This document shows, piece after piece, positions 60,250 through 64,000 of a stretch of DNA of 64,000 bases. The DNA is taken from the NCBI GenBank assembly GCA_963702935.1, contig OY969772.1:868001-932000 (forward strand), in the 5' to 3' direction. Source of the stretch: DAOTWA01 sp963702935 (GTDB lineage Bacteria > Chloroflexota > Anaerolineae > Anaerolineales > Anaerolineaceae). A program made the translations under genes and the position numbers. Position 1 is the first letter of the stretch. The number at the start of each line of letters is the position of its first letter. The notes below the pieces were generated by a model that had not been told where the DNA came from, searched no databases, and saw only the letters and a list, made by a program, of their open reading frames with translations.

Positions 60250-60456
60250 ATTAAGAAGAGGTTTCCCACCTCGTTTCTCGTGGTCCTGGCGCTTTCGGCT
60301 TGCAACTCGTTGTCACCCGCGCCCGTAACCCTTTCGCCGGGCCAGGTCTACCCTGCGCCCGGCGAGGGGAAAATGATCTCCCCGGGCCAATACCAGTTCG
60401 CAGTCGAATTTATGAATGCGGGGCGGCGGGATATGGAATCCCGCCCTACTCCCTGA
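60250..60456 (+). pseudogene. Lipoprotein gene remnant with non-standard start (ATT)
   Basis: GGAGG at 60238-60242 is followed eight bases later by ATT, then KKRFPTSFLVVLALSACNSL, a good lipoprotein signal with Cys. The frame ends at TGA 60454-60456 after about 68 codons. A normal ATG would read MKKRFP, so the start looks mutated. The mature part is far shorter than usual (SPGQVYPAPGEGKMISPGQYQFAVEFMNAG) and runs into repeat words, so it is probably a broken gene. Confidence 0.5.
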
Positions 60457-60658
60457 TTGCCTGGTCGCCGGTTCCCCGACCTGACTATTTTCGATTCTCT
60501 ACTCTCCATTCTCTTTTCTTCCCGACTCAGGATTTTTGTATCAATGGCTTGTGAGGGTTGACACTAGCTAAATCTTCGATTCTGGGGATAATGAAATTAA
60601 TCCGAGATTTATGCGTGTCTTTATCCATGATCTTGGAAAATCCAAGAAGGAGGAATGA
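60457..60658. other. Spacer before the oxidoreductase operon
   Basis: It begins with TTGCCTGG/CTCTACTCTCCATT repeat words (to about 60525). TTGACA at 60561-60566 has no well-placed -10. A small hairpin, CTTGG-AAAAT-CCAAG, ends just before the ribosome site GGAGG of the operon. Confidence 0.4.
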
Positions 60659-60904
60659 ATGCCCCTCAAGGGACGGATCGTAGTGAGCGAGCTGTATTGC
60701 AAGGGATGTGAGCTGTGCGTCTCGGCCTGCCCGCCCGGCGTACTGGCGTTGGCGCAAGACCGCCTGACATCCAAAGGTTACCACCCGGCTCATCTGATCA
60801 AGGATGGCTGTACGGGCTGTGGCGTGTGCGCCATCGTCTGCCCGGAAGCGGCCATCACGGTCTTTCGCGAAGTCGTCGCACGGCCTGTAGCGGTAGGAGG
60901 TTAA
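60659..60904 (+). CDS. 2-oxoacid:ferredoxin oxidoreductase, delta (ferredoxin) subunit
   Basis: An 81-residue ferredoxin with two 4Fe-4S motifs, CKGCELCVSACPPG (near 14-25) and CTGCGVCAIVCPEA (near 51-62). It passes electrons between the thiamine enzyme and cellular ferredoxin. AAGGAGG lies upstream. It is the first of four genes in the order delta, alpha, beta, gamma, an order common for the korDABC/vor type. The next gene begins two bases after its stop. Confidence 0.92.
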   Translation: MPLKGRIVVSELYCKGCELCVSACPPGVLALAQDRLTSKGYHPAHLIKDGCTGCGVCAIVCPEAAITVFREVVARPVAVGG

Positions 60905-60906
60905 GC

Positions 60907-62019
60907 ATGACGCGCGAACTCCTCAAGGGCAATGAAGCTGTGGCTGAGGCCGCCATTCGAGCCGGCCTGCAAGCCTATTTCGGTTATCCCATTACTCCCC
61001 AGACCGAGCTTTTGGAGTGGATGTCCAGGCGTATGCCCGAGCTGGGGCGCGCCTTCGTCCAGGCTGAAAGCGAGCTGGGCGCCATCAACATGGTCTACGG
61101 CGCGGCCTGCACCGGCAAGCGCGTCATGACCTCCTCTTCCAGCCCGGGCGTGAGCCTGATGCAAGAGGGCCTCTCCTACATCGCCGGCACCGAAGTCCCC
61201 ATGGTGCTGGTGGACGTGATGCGCGGTGGGCCGGGGCTGGGCAATATCGCCCCCTCGCAAAGCGATTACAACCAGATCGTGCACGGCGGCGGCCACGGCG
61301 ATTACAACCCCATCGTGCTGGCCCCGGCCAGCGTGCAGGAGGCCATCGACCTGACCGTGCTGGCCTTCGACCTGGCCGAGAAATACCGCGCTATCGCCAC
61401 CGTGCTGATGGACGGCAGCATCGGGCAGATGATGGAGCCTGCCGAGCTGCCTCCCATGCAGCCGCTCAAGACCGAGATCCCCGAATGGGCCGTCTCGGGC
61501 GCACAGGGGCGCAAGCGGCGCGTCTTGAGCTCTATCGAGCTGGATCCTCCCGACGAGGAAGTGGTCAACCTGCGCCTGCTGCGGCGCTGGCAGGTAGTCC
61601 AGGCCAACGAGATCCGCTATAAGGAATATTTCCTGGACGACGCCGAGTACGCCGTGATCGGCTTCGGCTCGGCCGGGCGCGTGGCCCTCTCGGCGGTGCG
61701 CGCTGCGCGCGCCGAAGGCATTCGGGTGGGCCTGCTGCGCCCCATTACCGTCAGCCCCTATCCTTACGAAGTGGTGGCCAACCTGGCCGCACGCGTCAAA
61801 GGCATTCTGGTGGTCGAGATGAACTCCGGCCAGATGCTCGAGGACGTGCGCCTGGCCGTCCAGAATCGCTCCCCGATCGAGTTCTATGCCCGCCTGGGCG
61901 GCGTGATGCCCTTCCCTGACGAAGTGCTGGGGGAGATCCGCCGCATGACCGGCGAAGCGATGCCCACCTCCGGCCACCCGCGTGACCGCTGGCTGAAGCG
62001 CATGGCGACTTTGAATTAG
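60907..62019 (+). CDS. korA: 2-oxoacid:ferredoxin oxidoreductase, alpha subunit
   Basis: A 370-residue subunit. LLKGNEAVAEAAIRAGLQAYFGYPITPQTELLEWM is the family start, SSSSPGVSLMQEGLSYIAGTEVPMVLVDVMRGGPGLGN the conserved core, and the C-terminal domain is AEYAVIGFGSAGRVALSAVRAARAEGIRVGLLRPITVSPYP. It belongs to the KorA/VorB group acting on 2-oxoglutarate or branched-chain 2-oxoacids; the two cannot be told apart here, so the symbol is tentative. GGAGG precedes ATG 60907. It is the catalytic partner of the beta subunit that follows. Confidence 0.9.
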   Translation: MTRELLKGNEAVAEAAIRAGLQAYFGYPITPQTELLEWMSRRMPELGRAFVQAESELGAINMVYGAACTGKRVMTSSSSPGVSLMQEGLSYIAGTEVPMVLVDVMRGGPGLGNIAPSQSDYNQIVHGGGHGDYNPIVLAPASVQEAIDLTVLAFDLAEKYRAIATVLMDGSIGQMMEPAELPPMQPLKTEIPEWAVSGAQGRKRRVLSSIELDPPDEEVVNLRLLRRWQVVQANEIRYKEYFLDDAEYAVIGFGSAGRVALSAVRAARAEGIRVGLLRPITVSPYPYEVVANLAARVKGILVVEMNSGQMLEDVRLAVQNRSPIEFYARLGGVMPFPDEVLGEIRRMTGEAMPTSGHPRDRWLKRMATLN

Positions 62020-62037
62020 TGGAGAGGATAGGTGAGA

Positions 62038-62817
62038 ATGGAGCTTAACGTCTCGACAGAACAGTTCGTTTACCAGCGTCCCGTTTCGCTAACGGACACC
62101 CCCACCCACTACTGCCCCGGCTGCACGCATGGGGTGGCCCACCGTCTGGTGGCGGAAGTGCTGGATGAAATGCATTTGCGCGAGAAGACCATCGGCGTGG
62201 CTTCGGTGGGCTGCTCGGTGTTTGCCTACAACTATTTCAACTTCGACTTGGTGCAGGCCCCGCACGGGCGCGCCCCGGCCATGGCCACCGGCGTCAAGCG
62301 CGTGTACCCCGACCGGGTCGTGTTCACCTACCAGGGCGACGGCGACCTGGCTTCCATCGGCATGGCCGAGATCGTGGCGGCGGCGGCGCGCGGCGAGAAC
62401 ATCACCGTGATCTTCATCAACAACGCCAACTACGGCATGACCGGCGGCCAGATGGCGCCCACCACCCTGCCCGGCCAGAAGACCACCTCTTCGCCCAACG
62501 GGCGCGACGTGGAACAGGCCGGCTATCCCATCCGCATCGCCGAGCTGCTCTCCTCGCTGGAGGGCGCCAGCTACGTGGTGCGCCGCAGCCTGCACGACCT
62601 CAAGAACGTGCGCCTGGCCAAGAAGGCCATCCGCATGGCCTTCGAGACGCAGGTGCGCGGACTGGGCTTCTCCATGGTGGAGCTGCTCTCCACCTGCCCG
62701 ACCAACTGGGGCCTCACGCCCCTGGAAGCCCTGAAGTGGCTCGAGGAGCACATGCTCCCCTACTACCCGCTGGGCGATTACAAGGTTTCGCCGGCGTTGG
62801 CCGGTTTGCGGGTATAA
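62038..62817 (+). CDS. korB: 2-oxoacid:ferredoxin oxidoreductase, beta (TPP) subunit
   Basis: A 259-residue thiamine-diphosphate subunit. THYCPGCTHGVAHRLVAEVLDEM is the N-terminal motif, and the TPP-binding stretch is GDGDLASIGMAEIVAAAARGENITVIFINNANYGMTGGQ (near 100-140). Together with the alpha subunit it decarboxylates the 2-oxoacid and forms the acyl-CoA. The ATG at 62038 is used; a GTG at 62032 is closer to GGAGAGG and is an equal alternative. The gamma subunit begins 10 bases after its stop. Confidence 0.9.
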   Translation: MELNVSTEQFVYQRPVSLTDTPTHYCPGCTHGVAHRLVAEVLDEMHLREKTIGVASVGCSVFAYNYFNFDLVQAPHGRAPAMATGVKRVYPDRVVFTYQGDGDLASIGMAEIVAAAARGENITVIFINNANYGMTGGQMAPTTLPGQKTTSSPNGRDVEQAGYPIRIAELLSSLEGASYVVRRSLHDLKNVRLAKKAIRMAFETQVRGLGFSMVELLSTCPTNWGLTPLEALKWLEEHMLPYYPLGDYKVSPALAGLRV

Positions 62818-62827
62818 GGAGGCGTAG

Positions 62828-63367
62828 ATGCAGACCGAGATCATCATTGCCGGATTTGGCGGACAGGGCGTGCTCTTCGCCGGGCAGTTGCTTTCCTACG
62901 CGGCCATGGACGCGGGCAAGGAAGTCACCTGGATTCCCTCTTACGGCCCCGAGATGCGCGGCGGCACGGCCAACTGTACCGTGATCATCGCCGACGAGGA
63001 GATCGGCTCGCCCCTGGTGCGCAACCCGCAGGCGGTTATCGCCTTGAACCTGCCCTCGCTGGATAAATACGAGCCGCTGGTGCGGGCGGGCGGCGTGCTG
63101 GTGGTGAACGCCTCCATGGTGGATCACGAAGTGGAGCGCACGGACATTCGCTCGGTGGCCATCCCCGCCAACGAGATCGCCGAGAGCCTGGGCGACAAGC
63201 GCATGACCAACATGGTCTTGCTGGGCGGCCTGCTGGCCAACCTGCCGGTACTGCCGCTGGAGGCCATCGAGAAGGCGCTCGAGGAGCACCTGCCCCAGCG
63301 CCACCACAAGCTGCTGCCGTTGAATTTCCAGGCCCTGCGCCTGGGAGCGGAGGCCAGGGAACAGTAG
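62828..63367 (+). CDS. korC: 2-oxoacid:ferredoxin oxidoreductase, gamma subunit
   Basis: A 179-residue subunit. It starts with EIIIAGFGGQGVLFAGQLLSYAAMDAGKEVTWIPSYGPEMRGGTANCTVIIADEEIGSPLV, the family signature, and includes NMVLLGGLLANLP near 140. GGAGG precedes the ATG. It completes the four-subunit enzyme, which makes acyl-CoA and reduced ferredoxin and so links amino-acid or TCA metabolism with anaerobic electron flow. The operon ends here; repeat arrays follow. Confidence 0.9.
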   Translation: MQTEIIIAGFGGQGVLFAGQLLSYAAMDAGKEVTWIPSYGPEMRGGTANCTVIIADEEIGSPLVRNPQAVIALNLPSLDKYEPLVRAGGVLVVNASMVDHEVERTDIRSVAIPANEIAESLGDKRMTNMVLLGGLLANLPVLPLEAIEKALEEHLPQRHHKLLPLNFQALRLGAEAREQ

Positions 63368-63660
63368 TCAGAGAACAGGGGTCAGTGGTCAGTGGTCAGT
63401 GGTCAGTGAGCAGTGGTCAGTGAACGGTAGCCGGTGAACAGGGGTCAGGAATACAGAGGATCGAGTCCCGAACTCTGATCACTGAATCCTGATCACTGGC
63501 CACTGAATCCCGATCACTGACCACTGAATCCCGATCACTGGCCACTGAATCCCGATCACTGGCCACTGAATCCCGATCACTGGCCACTGAATCCCGATCA
63601 CTGGCCACTGAATCCCGATCACCTGATCCCTGGTTGCCTCGTCGCCTGACTGCATTAAAC
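63368..63660. repeat. GTCAGTG array and six-copy 21-bp tandem repeat
   Basis: Left part (63370-63425) is direct GGTCAGTG copies. From 63491 to 63616 a 21-base unit, GATCACTGGCCACTGAATCCC, is repeated six times, nearly perfectly. The two parts are inverted relative to each other (CAGTGGTCA against TGGCCACTG). Open frames through it encode only DSVASDR repeats and are not genes. Confidence 0.85.
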
Positions 63661-63705
63661 AATTCGCCGGCCACACGCCTGGGAGGGAGTGTGGCTAACC
63701 CTGAA

Positions 63706-63737
63706 GGGGCCGGGTCTCTATCAAGAGACCCGGCCCC
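63706..63737 (-). terminator. Strong hairpin after the DeoR gene
   Basis: A perfect 14-base-pair stem (63706-63719/63724-63737) with loop ATCA, seven bases past the DeoR stop. It lacks a T-run on either strand, so termination is likely but not certain. Confidence 0.65.
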
Positions 63738-63744
63738 ATTGGGT

Positions 63745-64000
63745 CTAGCCTTTCAAGACGGTCACCCCCGAAGCGCGGTAGGCGTCCAGGGTCTCCTCCG
63801 GGATCGACTTTTCCGTCACCAGGTAAGTCAGGGCGGTGATGGGCGCCACCACGTAGGTGGAAGCCGTGCCCAGCTTCTCCGCGTCGGCCAGCGCCACCAC
63901 CTGCTCCGCTCCGGCGATCATGGCGCGCTTCACGCCGGATTCTTCCAGGTTGGGCACGCTGATGCCCAGCTCGGGGTGCAGGCTGCACACCCCCAGCATA
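63745..64000 (-). CDS. DeoR/GlpR-family regulator, C-terminal part
   Basis: The gene runs off the right edge, so the DNA-binding N-terminus is not in the window. The visible 85 residues (ESGVKRAMIAGAEQVVALADAEKLGTASTYVVAPITALTYLVTEKSIPEETLDAYRASGVTVLKG) are the end of the sugar-phosphate-sensing domain: MI.A...V.LAD..KLG...... and the closing segment. DeoR proteins repress sugar or nucleoside utilisation genes. The stop at 63745 is followed by a hairpin. Confidence 0.8.
   Translation of the reverse strand, partial: MLGVCSLHPELGISVPNLEESGVKRAMIAGAEQVVALADAEKLGTASTYVVAPITALTYLVTEKSIPEETLDAYRASGVTVLKG

Noticed and set aside
63417..63674. Open frames through the 21-bp repeats and their resemblance to a CRISPR array
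   Set aside because: The frames encode only the repeated DSVASDR. The units are directly adjacent with no spacers, so this is a tandem repeat and not a gene or CRISPR.

Overview
The window is GC-rich bacterial chromosome, densely coded on both strands, with no rRNA or tRNA gene that I can see. The best guess for the source is a Chloroflexota (Anaerolineae-like) bacterium. This rests on lipoproteins with TPTPT-type linkers, an NBR1-type FW domain in a lipoprotein, a MalT-like LuxR regulator, DUF1648/DUF5808 membrane proteins, many PadR/AraC/MerR one-component regulators, and gene spacers filled with short-word foldback repeats. The phylum call is an inference from gene content, not a database result.

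Layout. 0.1-2 kb: a small ABM-fold protein, a FemAB/CelD-type acyltransferase and a 160-bp MITE with 9-bp target duplication. 2.2-7.5 kb: a membrane protein with a phosphatase-like domain, then an ECF sigma factor, a DUF5667-type membrane partner and a secreted Thr/Pro repeat protein; two identical bipartite promoter motifs link the sigma gene to the repeat-protein gene. 7.7-12.5 kb: deazaflavin- and flavodoxin-type redox genes under a PadR regulator, a broken alcohol dehydrogenase, and two related membrane proteins flanking a flavodoxin. 12.6-18.9 kb: a MalT-like activator, an operon ending in a condensation-fold acyltransferase, and an AraC regulator with a two-half-site operator. 18.9-24.7 kb: TetR with an MFS-HAD fusion, GntR with a DUF1648/DUF5808 protein, a lipoprotein and a DUF998 protein. 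25.1-29.4 kb: a DUF4129 - MoxR - DUF58 operon. 29.4-33 kb: a candidate small RNA/attenuator, a PadR pair and a GT39-type glycosyltransferase. 33-38.5 kb: an EamA exporter, a tandem-HTH MerR regulator, a RibD_C reductase and an ABC-2 exporter that share an upstream element. 38.5-42.3 kb: PepSY-like and zinc-ribbon membrane proteins divergent from a NarL-type two-component pair. 42.4-50.3 kb: an epimerase, two complete insertion sequences, older transposon remnants, a sigma factor reduced to region 2, and a SUKH protein. 50.4-56.8 kb: ArsR, adenine phosphoribosyltransferase, an MFS exporter, a short-chain reductase and a thiolase. 57-60.5 kb: an ECF sigma/anti-sigma-like pair and lipoproteins. 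60.7-63.4 kb: a complete four-subunit 2-oxoacid:ferredoxin oxidoreductase. Right edge: the C-terminal part of a DeoR regulator.

Three themes run through the window. First, most small operons carry their own one-component regulator with a palindromic or two-half-site operator visible upstream. Second, at least six single-base frame breaks occur in otherwise intact genes, which is either uncorrected sequencing error or real decay. Third, from about 51.5 kb onward many gene spacers are packed with inverted arrays of short words (GATCAGGCAATTAGG-, GTCAGTG- and GGATGAAGG-type), which would fold into long hairpins. The strongest leads for something new are the ECF promoter pair, the MerR - RibD_C - ABC regulon element, the 29.4-kb small RNA/attenuator, and the MFS-HAD fusion.
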